From Gari tellinella (taxonomy: Eukaryota; Mollusca; Bivalvia; Cardiida; Psammobiidae), in NCBI GenBank assembly GCA_922989275.2, contig OV277868.1, positions 78,606,216 to 78,670,215 on the forward strand: a stretch of DNA of 64,000 nt, given 5' to 3'. The notes beneath the pieces are model-generated. The model was not told the DNA's origin, ran no database searches, and was given only the letters and a program-made list of their open reading frames with translations. The translations under genes were made by a program, and so were the position numbers. Of the stretch, positions 1 through 9,779 are shown one piece after another. The stretch's first letter is position 1. Each line of letters opens with the position of its first letter.

Positions 1-729
1 ACGCATGCGCCGGTCGCAATTTTGCCGGTTCAAAGTGAAGTCGCTCAATGATGTCATGGGCAGTTAACATATTAAAAAACCCATAGCATGCTGAACGTTA
101 AATTACCACTTGCCGAAAACAATAAGAACAAGCATTTTGAAGCGGTCATATTGAATTTTTAATCCCTTCAATGCCTTACCCCAAGTGCAATAATCAATGG
201 CGTAACGCGGCATCTGATCAGGATCCAAATTGTTTGACATTAATTTCAATATTCTAAAGAAAAATATTTGAGAAATAGATGCAGATGACAATCATTTAAA
301 ATTGAAGACGTCATGGCAGTTAAGAGTTTAAGTATTATAGTAGTTATTTGGATGTGTAGGTTGTACACTAATGGAATATGAATTAATTATCAAATGCGAA
401 TAGTTAGTTAGGTGACTAAATATTTCTTAATTAACTCATTAAATAAATCGTGAAACTTCATTCCTAGTTTTTTTCAATTAAGATTGTTCCAGTTTGTTAA
501 CTGTTCAAACTTTATTCTAGAACTACAGATCCTCATCAGGGGACTTCTGTACGAGTCTTCTGATCCGGATCTACACTGTTCGCATATCATACAATGTAGG
601 ACAAGTGTCCTTGTGACATGCGAAATCACTAACTTATCTGGATCGACACTGTTCGGTTAGGACACGAGTACTTGTCAGATGTGCACTCTTCGTTAAGGTT
701 GCATATGCGCGTCATTAGGATAAATGGGT
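1..729. other. Intergenic host DNA, no gene seen
   Basis: I see no credible coding exon here. Positions 190-240 hold one half of the hairpin core (GATCAGGATCC next to a CAAATTGTTTG-like end) that is repeated through the window. Positions 515-660 hold degenerate copies of the 'CTGATCCGGATCTACACTGTT' hairpin family. The remainder is AT-rich non-repetitive sequence. Confidence 0.6.
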
Positions 730-2306
730 TAAATGTTATAATTCTATCAAAAGGTCGATACAGAGCCAGACAATGCGATTATTAAATGTTTTAATTCTAT
801 CAAAGGGTTGATACAGAGCCAGACAATGCGATTATTAAATGTTATAATTCTATCAAAGGGCTGATACAGAGCCAGACAATGCGATTATTAAATGTTATAT
901 TTCTATCAAAGGGCTGATACAGAGCCAGACAATGCGATTATTAAATGTTCTAATTCTATCAAAGGGCTGATACAGAGCCAGACAATGCGATTATTAAATG
1001 TTATAATTCTATCAAAGGGCTGATACAGAGCCATACAATGCGATTATTAAATGTTATGATTCTATCAAAGGGCCAATACAGAGTCAGACAATGCGATTAT
1101 TCAATTTTATAATTCTATCAAAGGGTCGATACAGAGCCAGACAATGCGATAATTCAATTTTATAATTCTATCAAAGGCTGATACAGAGCCAGACAATGCG
1201 ATTATTAAATGTTATAATTCTATCAAAGGGCTGATACAGAGCAAGACAATGCGATTATTAAATGTTATAATTCTATCAAAGGGCTGATACAGAGCAAGAC
1301 AATGCGATTATTAAATGTTATAATTCTATCAAAGGGCCAATACAGAGCCAGACAGTGCGATTATTAAATGTAATAATTCTATCAAAGGGCTGATACAGAG
1401 CCAGACAATGCGATTATTATATGTTATTATTCTATCAAATGGCCAATACAGAGCCAAACAGTGCGATCATTAAATGTAATAAGTCTATCAAAGGGCTGAT
1501 ACAGAGCAAGACAATGCGATTTTTAAATGTTATAATTCTATCAAAGGGACAATACAGAGCCAGGGCAATGCGGCTATTAAATGTTATAATTCTATCAAAG
1601 GGCCAATACAGAGCCAGACAATGCGATTATTATATGTTATAATTCTATCAAAGGGCCAATACAGAGCCAGACAATGCGATCATTAAATGTTATAATTCTA
1701 TCAAAGGGCTGATACAGAGCAAGACAATGCGATTATTATATGTTATAATTCTATCAAAGGGCCAATACAGAGACAGACAATGCGATTATTATATGTTATA
1801 ATTATATCAAAGGGCTGATACAGAGCCAGACAATGCGGTTTTTAAATGTTATAATTCTAACAAATGGCTGATACAGAGCCAGACAATGCGGTTATTAAAT
1901 GTTATAATTCTATCAAAGGGCCAATACTGAGACAGACAATGCGATTATTAATTGTTGTAATTCAATCAAAAGACCGATACAGAGACAGACAATGCGATTA
2001 TTAAATGTTATAATTCTATCAAAGGGCGGATACAGAGCCAGACAATGCGGTTTTTAAATGTTATAATTCTATAAAATGGCGGATACAGTCCCAGCCAATG
2101 AGGTTATTAAATGTTATAATTCTATCAAAGGGCCAATACAGAGACAGACAATGCGATTATTTATTGTTATAATTCTATCAAAGGGCTGATACAGAGCCAG
2201 ACAATGCGGTTATTATATGTTATAATTCTATCAAAGGGCCGATACAGAGCCAGACAATGCGATTATTATATGTTATAATTCTATCAAAGGGCCGATACAG
2301 AGCCAG
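730..2306. repeat. 53-bp satellite array, about 30 copies
   Basis: A head-to-tail tandem repeat whose unit begins near ATTATTAAATGTTATAATTC and contains CTATCAAAGGGCTGATACAG and AGCCAGACAATGCG, 53 bp in total. Copies differ by scattered substitutions (for example CTGAT, CCAAT or CCGAT after AAAGGG) and by one- or two-base indels, so the array is moderately old. Short open frames inside it are products of the repeat and are not genes. The last unit runs without a gap into the putative lectin exon that follows. Confidence 0.95.
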
Positions 2307-2566
2307 ACAATGCGGTTCAACGTCTTTGTACTGGTATGCAGACGGACGTGACTACGGGAGAAGGAACGTGGTACACCGATACATGTGCATCATCTAAATC
2401 ACAAGGCATATTTGTCTCAGTCTGTGAAAAGCCGTACGCCATCTTAAACACCACAGGTACAGTGTATAATCCGAATGGCACCACACATGAAGTACAGTCG
2501 ACCTTCGATATCTCAAATTCACTTAATTCGAATATAACAATATTTAAAAGTGAAAGCGTGACTTAG
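2307..2566 (+). CDS. C-type lectin-like domain, probable last exon (partial gene)
   Basis: The open frame ends at a TAG at 2564 and reads like the C-terminal half of a C-type lectin-like fold: LCTGMQ, then a Gly-Thr-Trp stretch, TDTC, and IFVSVCEKP. This matches the usual Cys-x-x-Met ... Trp-x-x-x-x-Cys ... Phe-x-Cys-Glu spacing. After the domain comes a Thr/Asn-rich tail of about 40 residues. The proposed acceptor AG (2305-2306) lies inside the last satellite unit and has a poor pyrimidine tract, so the 5' edge is uncertain; the frame stays open into the satellite. The N-terminal half of the domain should be upstream, outside the window. It could instead be a truncated pseudogene copy. Such lectins are usually secreted or membrane proteins that bind glycans; that role is inferred from the fold. 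Confidence 0.5.
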
Positions 2567-3401
2567 CCACTTTTTAACGTACAATACGGGTATGTGTGCA
2601 AGCTTGTTTGTCGAATTTTAAGTTCGACTTTAGCGAGTTTAGCGAAATATCAGGGTCTGACTGCACATGTTCATATTGAACACATTTCACGGTTCCAAAT
2701 ACAACCCTGTATTTTATTTGCTCACTAAATCTTCAGCGAATACGTTCACAGAGTTAATATGACAGTTTACTGCTAGATGTGACAACGGTAATGCAGAGAG
2801 CTCCTGCACTTAGCTGCCTTCTGCCTTAATTGAAATGTTGTCTATTTGACTCCGTTGTGACTGATAAACCCCTCTGAACCGGAGATCCTTCTAAACAGAA
2901 TATTATGCTCGATCTGCAAGGGTTCTAAGGTTTTGCTGTTTGATCCTTTACGTAGATCATTTTGAAGACTGATAATAAGTAATTTCAATTAGCCCTTGAA
3001 ATATTTATTCATGCCTATTTCAGTATTCCCGCCCGGATCCTTGCTTAAACTTGACCTGACAATACTCAGAAACTCACATTGGATATTTCTCCCTAACGTT
3101 TAGCCTAGTTTAATGAAGCCATATGTCAGGATGTCAGTCACGTTAAAAGTAGATTTTTATTGGAACATTATATCACCATAAAAGCTTCAGATGTATCAAC
3201 TTAGAATTGCGACTATTTCAAAATTACGTTAAAGTACGAACATTCAAATTCGATTATTGCATTCCTTTCTCAGTCCCGACGCCAACGCACTTATTATATA
3301 AATTCCTACATCAAACCTAAATTTAGAATGCGCACATGGACTGTTGCTTTATCGTACTTTTTCCAATATCCGAAGAAGACGTATGTTGGACACATAGAAA
3401 C
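2567..3401. other. 3' flank of lectin-like exon and intergenic DNA
   Basis: No further exon with supporting splice sites is visible. The sequence is AT-rich and appears single copy. Confidence 0.5.
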
Positions 3402-3557
3402 ACCAGGCTCCGAGGTTATAAAGCATTTAAGTTGAGTCTGAGTGTGTTCCCAAGCATTTGATTGGTCAGATTTGAGTCTAGGCTCAAATCTGACCAATCA
3501 AATGCTTAGGAACGAGTTTAGACTCCAGGCAAAAGCTTTATAACCTCGGAGCCTGAT
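3402..3557. mobile_element. Inverted-repeat element (hairpin) with CCAAT-like core
   Basis: A long foldback. GGCTCCGAGGTTATAAAGC near 3407 pairs with GCTTTATAACCTCGGAGCC near 3535, and the centre (about 3459-3508) is an almost perfect palindrome containing GATTGGTCAGATTTGAG. A decayed relative lies at about 28008-28137, which shows that this is a dispersed MITE-like repeat. It has no coding capacity. Confidence 0.75.
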
Positions 3558-3823
3558 TTTTCACTACGTGGTCTTTCACATTTTTTACCACTCTTTCTAG
3601 TAAATAGTCGCCGCGAAAAAAGGATCGCGAAAATCAACCTTTCACTTTCGCACTTTTTGTCACACTGACTACATGGTCCAAACTAAAAAAAAAAGTACGA
3701 AAATGCAAAGTTGATATTCACATTCCAACTTTTGGGTTTGCTGGGAAATTCATATAGAACTGAGCTGGCGTCTGGAGGACTCAAGACTGAGAAAAGAATA
3801 CGAATATCGACGTTGCATATTCT
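3558..3823. other. Spacer between hairpin element and foldback arm
   Basis: AT-rich sequence with poly-A and no recognisable gene. It ends where the repeated foldback arm starts. Confidence 0.5.
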
Positions 3824-5400
3824 AGTAGAGGGCATCTAGCGTCAAAAATCGAAATTAAGGAAAAAAATGCACAGAATTGATTTTTGTGTTTTCATATGCT
3901 CCAATATGTACCGAATGACAGAAAAAAAGTCTAGGAAAATCAAACGATGCGAAATATGATTTTTGGGGTAAAATGGCTAAAATAATAGGTGAAAGCACGA
4001 ATTTTTGGGATTTCCAAACTGCGATCGTAGAAATCAATATAAAAGCTTGAAATCTACAGGCTAGACAAATATTAATGTCAGCTGTGGAATGGTACTTGTT
4101 AAGATAAATAAAATTTTCAAAAAAACCTGATTTTTGGGGTGAAATTGTCAAAATATTAATCCAAAATCACAAATTTGAGGATTTCAAATAGACCCTGACA
4201 TCTGATAGCAAATAAAGGAAATGTTGCACAGAGTTGATTTATATGTTATTATTTGCCTTAATATGTACCAAATAACAGACAAAAAGTCTAGGAAAATCAA
4301 ACGATGCGAAATATGGTTTTGGGGTAAAATGGTTTAAATAATAACTGAAATCGCTAATTTTTGGGATTTCCCTTCTGTGATCGAGGATATCGATATAAAA
4401 TCTCGAAATCTACAGGCTAGACAAATATTCATGTCAGCTGTGGAATGGTACTTGTTAAGATAAATAAAATTTTCAAAAAAATGATTTTGGGGTGAAATTG
4501 TCAAAATATTAAACCAAAATCACAAATTTTGAGGATTTCAAACAGACCCTGACATCTAAAAGCAAGTAAAGGAAATGATGCACAGAGTTGATTTATACGT
4601 TATTATCTGCTTAAATATGTACCAAATAACAGACAAAAAGTCTAGGAAAATAAAACGATGCAAAATATGATTTTGGGTAAAATGGTTTAAATAATAACTA
4701 AAATCACTAATTTTTGGGATTTCCCTTCTGTGATCGAGGATACCAATATAAAATCTTGAAATCTACAGGCTGCACAAATATTCATGTCAACAGTTGAATG
4801 GCCCTTGTTAAGATAAATACAACTTTTAAAAAAAAAATTTGGGTAAATCGTAAAATTATTTAACCAAAATTTCATATTTTGGAGATTTTTGACAGATTTT
4901 GTGATTGAAATCAAACTAATGGAAAAGATGCACAGAATTGATTTATCAGTAATGATATGTTTCAATATGTACCAAATAACAGACAAATGATGTAGGAAAA
5001 TCAAAGAATCCGAAATATGATTTTTGGGTAAAATGGTTGAAATATTAACTGAAAAGCTAATTTTTGGGATTTCCTATAAAAACTCCAAATATCCAGGCTA
5101 GACACATATTCATGTCTACTTTAGAATGGTCCTTTTTAGGATAAATAAAGGTTTCAAAAAACTGTTTTTTGGGGTAAAATTATCAAAATATTAAACCAAA
5201 ATCACCAATTCTTGTTTGTAAAACAATCTAGGAAATCCAACAAAGCCAAATATAAATTTTGGGGTAAACTGATTAAAACAATTAATGTAAATGCGAGTTT
5301 TTGGAAATTCCACACTATGGCCTTAGACAGGAATATAGAAGCTACACATGTACAGGTAAGATACATATTACTGTGCACTGTAGCCTTGTACTATTAAGGA
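3824..5400. repeat. Left arm of a long foldback element (~350-bp tandem units)
   Basis: The arm begins with AGTAGAGGGCAT and consists of about four and a half units of roughly 350 bp. Each unit carries a signature such as CTAGGAAAATCAAACGATGC (near 3931, 4289, 4643 and 4993, and a divergent copy near 5226). The same units occur in reverse complement at 23101-24672, ending in ATGCCCTCTACT, so the two regions are inverted arms of one element. No protein is encoded; open frames here are shadows of the repeat. Confidence 0.85.
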
Positions 5401-5974
5401 TGAATTAAGCTTCAAAATGAAAACCCTTATCGTTTCACTTCACTACGGTGACCTTAGATATGAAACCAAATGTTCAAAGTCTATAACTTACACACATACA
5501 CCATTTTAATGTAGCTTAGTTAAAGTAAAGACAAATCAACCGGTAAAACATTTAAACAGACACATGTTTTTAATGTATTGTAACTTTCAATATGATTAAA
5601 AAAGCTCCATTTAAAAGGCAACAGGCACCATGAAATAAAGCCTATAGCACTAGTACAAATAAATGATGATTTCTAACATTAATAAATTTTGGTGATAAGA
5701 TATAAGTTAAACGAAAACAGTTTTCACTGAGGATTTTTACAGTGGCATTGGATGTGACCATCAAGGCACTACAGTGTATTTGTTAGCATAGTTATATAAG
5801 TTTCAATGAAGTAATATACATGTATATAACTTATAATAGTTAAACAAAAAGACAATATCTTCAGTATATTGTTAGAGCAATATAACATGAATGTAAAACT
5901 TAAAAATATAGTTAAGACAAATATATAAATGGAAACTTTTTATAAGTAAGGATAACTACCATTTTGAATTTCAT
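5401..5974. other. Inner part of foldback element, AT-rich
   Basis: AT-rich sequence with no coding signal and no tandem structure as clear as in the arm. Probably the internal segment of the foldback element. Confidence 0.4.
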
Positions 5975-6725
5975 TACTATAGTCAAACAACTAGGTCTGA
6001 CGTGTCAAAGGTTGGCCGAGTCCATTTATAAGGGAGATCAGCATTTCAGATGTCCCCGTGTCAAGTTTTAAAGGAAAAGGTTTGGTTATCGGTACAAATA
6101 AACGAATTAGTTATTGGAAACATAACGTAGTGGATAAGACGTAGGTAGAAGTATATGATCGGATAACATTTTATCAAGCACGGGTTCGAATCTCGCAGCA
6201 ACATATGATATTGTTTTGCCAAAACATTATTATTTAAAGATTATATAATTACATTGCATTAAGGTAATGCAGAAAGACTCCTGAAGAAAGTGACTAAAAC
6301 TTATATTCATATTCATATTTTATCATCGATTTGTTTTGTGAAAGTATGGCTAATATAGGGCTAGAAATCCATGCACCCCTGCCCCAAATTTGACGAACAT
6401 GTGTATAAACGGTTAGTATATAATCACACAGTATGAAATTAGATAATTCATTTTAGATTAAAAAAAGTTTGAGGTCGACGAGGGATTTGAACCTACGCTT
6501 ATTAAAATAATTCTATCGCAATACACTCTGTGTACCTATATTTACATACTGCTCTAAAGTGCTAACAATAATATCGCCTTCATTTGTATCTAATAATTAT
6601 ACTAATCTTGATTGTATAAAAATGGTCGGAGAACATGCGGAATGCTGTTCTCCTTAAAAATGGACTCTGCTGACCTTTGACACGTCAAGCTCAGTTGTTT
6701 GACTATATGAGTCGACTGTGGATAT
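5975..6725. mobile_element. Nested MITE with ~80-bp inverted ends and tRNA-like B boxes
   Basis: The ends are inverted repeats. ATAGTCAAACAACT, GACGTGTCAAAGGT and GAGTCCATTT near 5980-6045 reappear in reverse complement at about 6650-6715. Inside, the + strand near 6182 has GGGTTCGAATCTCG, and the - strand near 6490 has AGGTTCAAATCCCTC. Both match the RNA polymerase III B-box consensus GGTTCRANNCC. No complete tRNA cloverleaf could be drawn, so I call these tRNA-derived fragments and not tRNA genes. Confidence 0.6.
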
Positions 6726-7394
6726 GACCAGTAAAGCTTCAAATGCATAAATAAGTTATATATTCTTTCATAAACAACAGCTTACTAAACATGATAAATA
6801 CAAAGTTTGAAAATAACTTTTTGAGGAAAACATCAAAAAATATACATAAAACAACAAATTTTTAATTTCTGTATATGGGGGAGGATATGAATTAATAATA
6901 AAAACTCCAAATCAATAGGCTTGACACAGTCCTTTTAAATGAGATATGTAACTAGTTTATCCAAAATCACACATAACAATTTATAAATATATAGGGTTTT
7001 GGAAAAATACACCCCCTCCACCAATAAAAAAATCAAAACATAAACGAACGAACAATTTTCTGCCATGTTGGATTTTCTGCGCAAAACTGGTTGGTTCTGA
7101 TGTTGGTTGGAAACTAATAGACACGAGCTATCCTGTACTTTGAACTGTAATAATAGAATCTGACAACTGTATGAAATTTCAGCAAATCATAGTATACGCA
7201 CATTGGGCATACATCGTACATGAAATTTATGTAATTAATTGATTTAACAGTGCTTGCTATATATATGAAATAATTGATAGTGTATATATCACCAGGTCAA
7301 TAACATTCAATATTCGTTTTGTGGTGCTTATTGTCTACTATCAGTGCACACTCTGATTTGACAAGCGGCATTTTAAATGCTGCCTCTAAGCTAG
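6726..7394. other. Foldback element sequence up to Polinton target site
   Basis: Positions 6890-6960 resemble the ~350-bp unit of the flanking arm (AAAACTCCAAAT..., then a GGCTTGACAC-like match). No gene is seen. The stretch ends at the Polinton target duplication. Confidence 0.45.
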
Positions 7395-7400
7395 TACACT
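7395..7400. other. Target site duplication TACACT (left)
   Basis: TACACT directly precedes the left terminal repeat, and an identical TACACT follows the right one at 23035-23040. Six base pairs is the duplication length known for Polinton/Maverick integrases. Confidence 0.93.
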
Positions 7401-7580
7401 AGTAATAAGCTATATTACTCCCCTCCCCCACCTAAAAATATTTTTTACATTTCCCCTATACTAGTATCCCCCCTCGAGGAATAAAGGTAAAATTTTAAAA
7501 AGGCCGGATGTTCAAGAACATCCAGAAAACTATTTGACAAGAGAGAAAATGCAAAAAAAAAAAAAAAAATTTTCTTGCCC
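7401..7580 (+). repeat. Polinton left terminal inverted repeat
   Basis: It starts AGTAATAAGCTATATTACTC and pairs with 22861-23034 in reverse complement. Outside an A-tract length difference (7553-7569) I count two substitutions: CCGG versus CCGT near 7504, and TTGCCC versus TTACCC at the inner edge. It includes a short hairpin, GGATGTTCAAGAACATCC, at 7506-7523. Confidence 0.95.
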
Positions 7581-8085
7581 TAGCTGGTCACCTCGAGAAA
7601 TAGTAAAAAGTCCGACATTGTACTATGTAAACACACACCTCACCCGCTGGTTGAGTGAAAAATCAATAAGCTCTAACAGGTAAATAACACAACGGACTAT
7701 CTACCCACTTATCAGTGACCATGAAGTGTGTATTTTCAAAAGAAAACAGTATCGATTACAAATATAGACAGCGGTGAGCTAGTCTGTTTACATGTTGCCT
7801 AGGACGTTGTCATAATATATTCATTAGTTACCTGTAAACATATAGCAGACTGGAGCGATCTTTCTTTCAAACTAACAGTAGAGAGCAGACGTTTTTACCT
7901 TGCCTCTTGTTAACAGCACGTTATATTAACTTCTAAAACCAAATCAAAAGCTAAATCATGTAAGTACTGCATTTTATTTAATATTTTGTGTTCTGTATTG
8001 TTTGTAGGTAATTATATTTATTAGTTTAGTGTATTTTTAATATGAAGTTTTTAATAACAGGACATATTTGAGTAATTATATGTCT
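7581..8085. other. Left non-coding end of the Polinton
   Basis: Between the terminal repeat and the first assigned gene. It holds a 17-codon ATG frame at 7721 followed by a GTGAGC, and donor-like (TGTAAGTAC, 7959) and acceptor-like (TTTGTAG, 8001-8007) signals, but no long frame. It may be leader or intron sequence of a transcript reading towards the short frame at 8334-8479. Confidence 0.35.
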
Positions 8086-8280
8086 ACACCGTTATTTTTC
8101 ATAACGGTGTTATAGTATATTAATACCCAGTCACCGTTAAGAATAATTTACACCGTCACCGTTAAGAATAATAACGGTGTTACAGTATATTAATACCCGG
8201 AAGTTAGGAAATTATTTCAGGTGTAAATTATTCTTCTGGCATAATTTGTATGAACACCGTTAAGAATAATAACGGTGAAA
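8086..8280. promoter_or_regulatory. Cluster of ACACCGTTA/TAACGGTGT hairpins
   Basis: Three near-identical inverted repeats: about 8086-8110, 8157-8180 and 8254-8277. Stems are ACACCGTTA or CACCGTTA pairing with TAACGGTG(T), around 6-8 nt A/T loops. Single half-sites lie in between (8131, 8150). The downstream flank GTATATTAATACCC is also duplicated (near 8116 and 8186). This looks like a set of operator or protein-binding sites, or folded RNA elements, at the left end of the Polinton. The binding factor is unknown. Confidence 0.55.
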
Positions 8281-8333
8281 CCATATATTGATACAGAATA
8301 AATTGTAATAGTTGATTATATTCTATTTTTAAG

Positions 8334-8479
8334 GGACAACACACAAGCAGCACAACTTCGAGAAGACTTACACTTTAGTTTCAAAATTTACTAATCTATG
8401 TCATTGTGATGTTCCTGTTAGTTTTCTTACTCAAAATAGTAAAATAATAAAAGAAATTTGTAAAGAATTAAAATGGTAA
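8334..8479 (+). CDS. Possible terminal exon or short ORF (unproven)
   Basis: A 47-codon open frame without ATG, preceded by an acceptor-like TTCTATTTTTAAG and followed two bases after its stop by AATAAA. The peptide contains LCHCDVPVSFL and a basic C-terminus ending KELKW. If real it would be the last exon of a spliced transcript starting near the left end. No homology is recognised and a chance frame is quite possible. Confidence 0.25.
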
Positions 8480-8536
8480 AAATAAACTTTAAAATGTATA
8501 TTTGTGTTGTTCATTTATTTTTATTGTCTATAAAGT

Positions 8537-9514
8537 CTAAAACTCAGTAATCAGTAACTCTTGATCATAAAAACTACCTTTAATTTCTTCCCCGTTTAAA
8601 TCCTTTATTTTATAAGTAATAGGATCTGTATTTAAAACTTCTTCAATAACAAATATTTCTGTTCTCCAACGAGTAGTATAACCCTTTTCAAATGTTCCTT
8701 TCTTTTTTGAAATCCTTACTCTATCTCCGACTTTAAATTTAGGTTTTTTAGTGTCCTCTTCTTTTTCTGGATATAAATTTTCATACACTGTTGCTTCATT
8801 TTCTAATTTCCTCGCTTCAACAGGCGTCATTTTAATTGAAGAATGTACTGTATTATTATAATCATTAACCAATTCATCTAATACATCATAATATTTAGTA
8901 GTTTCATGAGCAGTAAAATATTTAAACATACGTTGTTTCATTGTTCCTATCCAACGTTCTACTACACTAGATTTTTCTTCATTCTCAGTTGAATATAACT
9001 TTATGTTATTATCTTTTAACAATTCTTTTACTTGAGAGTTATAAAATTCTCTCCCCTTGTCGGCCCAAATAAATCTCGGCTTTCTTTCTTTAAATAATGT
9101 TTTAAAGGCTTCACTTACTGTTACTCCTGTTTTATTTTTTAAAGGAATTAACCAACCATATTTACTAAAAACATCTATAACTGCTAATAAATATTTATAG
9201 TGTTTATTTTGTTTTGAATACTGTTGCATATCTGCCAAATCAACTGCCCATGTTTGATCTATTGAATTAACATAAACACGTCTTTTAGGAAATTTTTTTA
9301 TAACTCTGTGATGTAATTCATCTGCTAATTTATTTGTTAGAAGGGAACCGTCCGACTTGCTCTCTAGACTGCTTATAAATCTATTCTTTTTAGATCCACA
9401 CTCAGAACATTTAGCTTTTAACATTTGTCTATTATTAGCTGTTGTTACTTGCTCTACTGAATCATTTTCAGTATGTTTTTTACAACGTAAACAATATATT
9501 TTTTGTTGCTCCAT
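8537..9514 (-). CDS. Polinton integrase (retroviral-type, RVE fold)
   Basis: 325 aa. It catalyses insertion of element DNA with a 6-bp staggered cut. Domains in order: an N-terminal zinc ribbon (C8-x2-C11 ... C36-x2-C39); the catalytic core of about residues 85-235 with the DDE triad, D92 in the WAVDLADM stretch, D152 in WADKGREF and E186 in VVERWIGT; and a C-terminal chromo/SH3-like segment (from PKFKVGDRVRI to the end) typical of Polinton integrases. The D-E spacing is 33 residues. The start follows the usual A/T box on the - strand. It is divergent from the zinc protein, with only 31 bp between the ATGs. Complete frame, all catalytic residues present, so probably active. Confidence 0.95.
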   Translation of the reverse strand: MEQQKIYCLRCKKHTENDSVEQVTTANNRQMLKAKCSECGSKKNRFISSLESKSDGSLLTNKLADELHHRVIKKFPKRRVYVNSIDQTWAVDLADMQQYSKQNKHYKYLLAVIDVFSKYGWLIPLKNKTGVTVSEAFKTLFKERKPRFIWADKGREFYNSQVKELLKDNNIKLYSTENEEKSSVVERWIGTMKQRMFKYFTAHETTKYYDVLDELVNDYNNTVHSSIKMTPVEARKLENEATVYENLYPEKEEDTKKPKFKVGDRVRISKKKGTFEKGYTTRWRTEIFVIEEVLNTDPITYKIKDLNGEEIKGSFYDQELLITEF

Positions 9515-9545
9515 TTTTTAATATTTAAAATTGAGTTCTTTAAAA
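9515..9545. promoter_or_regulatory. 31-bp bidirectional promoter region
   Basis: It separates the divergent start codons of the integrase and the small zinc protein. It contains TTTAAA-type boxes abutting both ATGs (TTCTTTAAAAATG on the + strand), leaving almost no room for 5' leaders. Confidence 0.5.
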
Positions 9546-9758
9546 ATGAGCGAAGGTAAAACTTGTACAAAATGTAAGGAATATAAGGTACTAAGTGAGT
9601 ATCACAAAGCAAAAGATAGAAGGATGGGAGTTAAATCTGCATGTAAAGACTGTGAAAGACCAGTAAAACAAAAACATTATAAAAATAATAAAGAAAAATA
9701 TAAACAATCTTATCAAGAGTTTATGTTAAGAAATCCTGATTATCATAAAAATACCTAA
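9546..9758 (+). CDS. Small CxxC zinc-binding protein
   Basis: 70 aa starting at ATG 9546, directly after TTCTTTAAAA. The upstream in-frame TTG is not used in this reading. Two cysteine pairs (TCTKC and ACKDC) separated by about 20 residues form a probable zinc knuckle, followed by a Lys/Tyr-rich tail. Similar short modules precede HNH nucleases in phages, but no HNH core is present here. It sits 21 bp upstream of the polymerase on the same strand. A nucleic-acid-binding accessory role in replication is an inference. Confidence 0.7.
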   Translation: MSEGKTCTKCKEYKVLSEYHKAKDRRMGVKSACKDCERPVKQKHYKNNKEKYKQSYQEFMLRNPDYHKNT

Positions 9759-9779
9759 TCAAAAATATTCTCTTATAAA

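Noticed and set aside
730..2306. CRISPR-like array
   Set aside because: Units are contiguous 53-bp repeats without unique spacers, in a eukaryotic genome; it is a satellite.
6150..6200. tRNA gene
   Set aside because: A B-box-like GGTTCGAATC is present, but no acceptor stem or anticodon arm can be folded.
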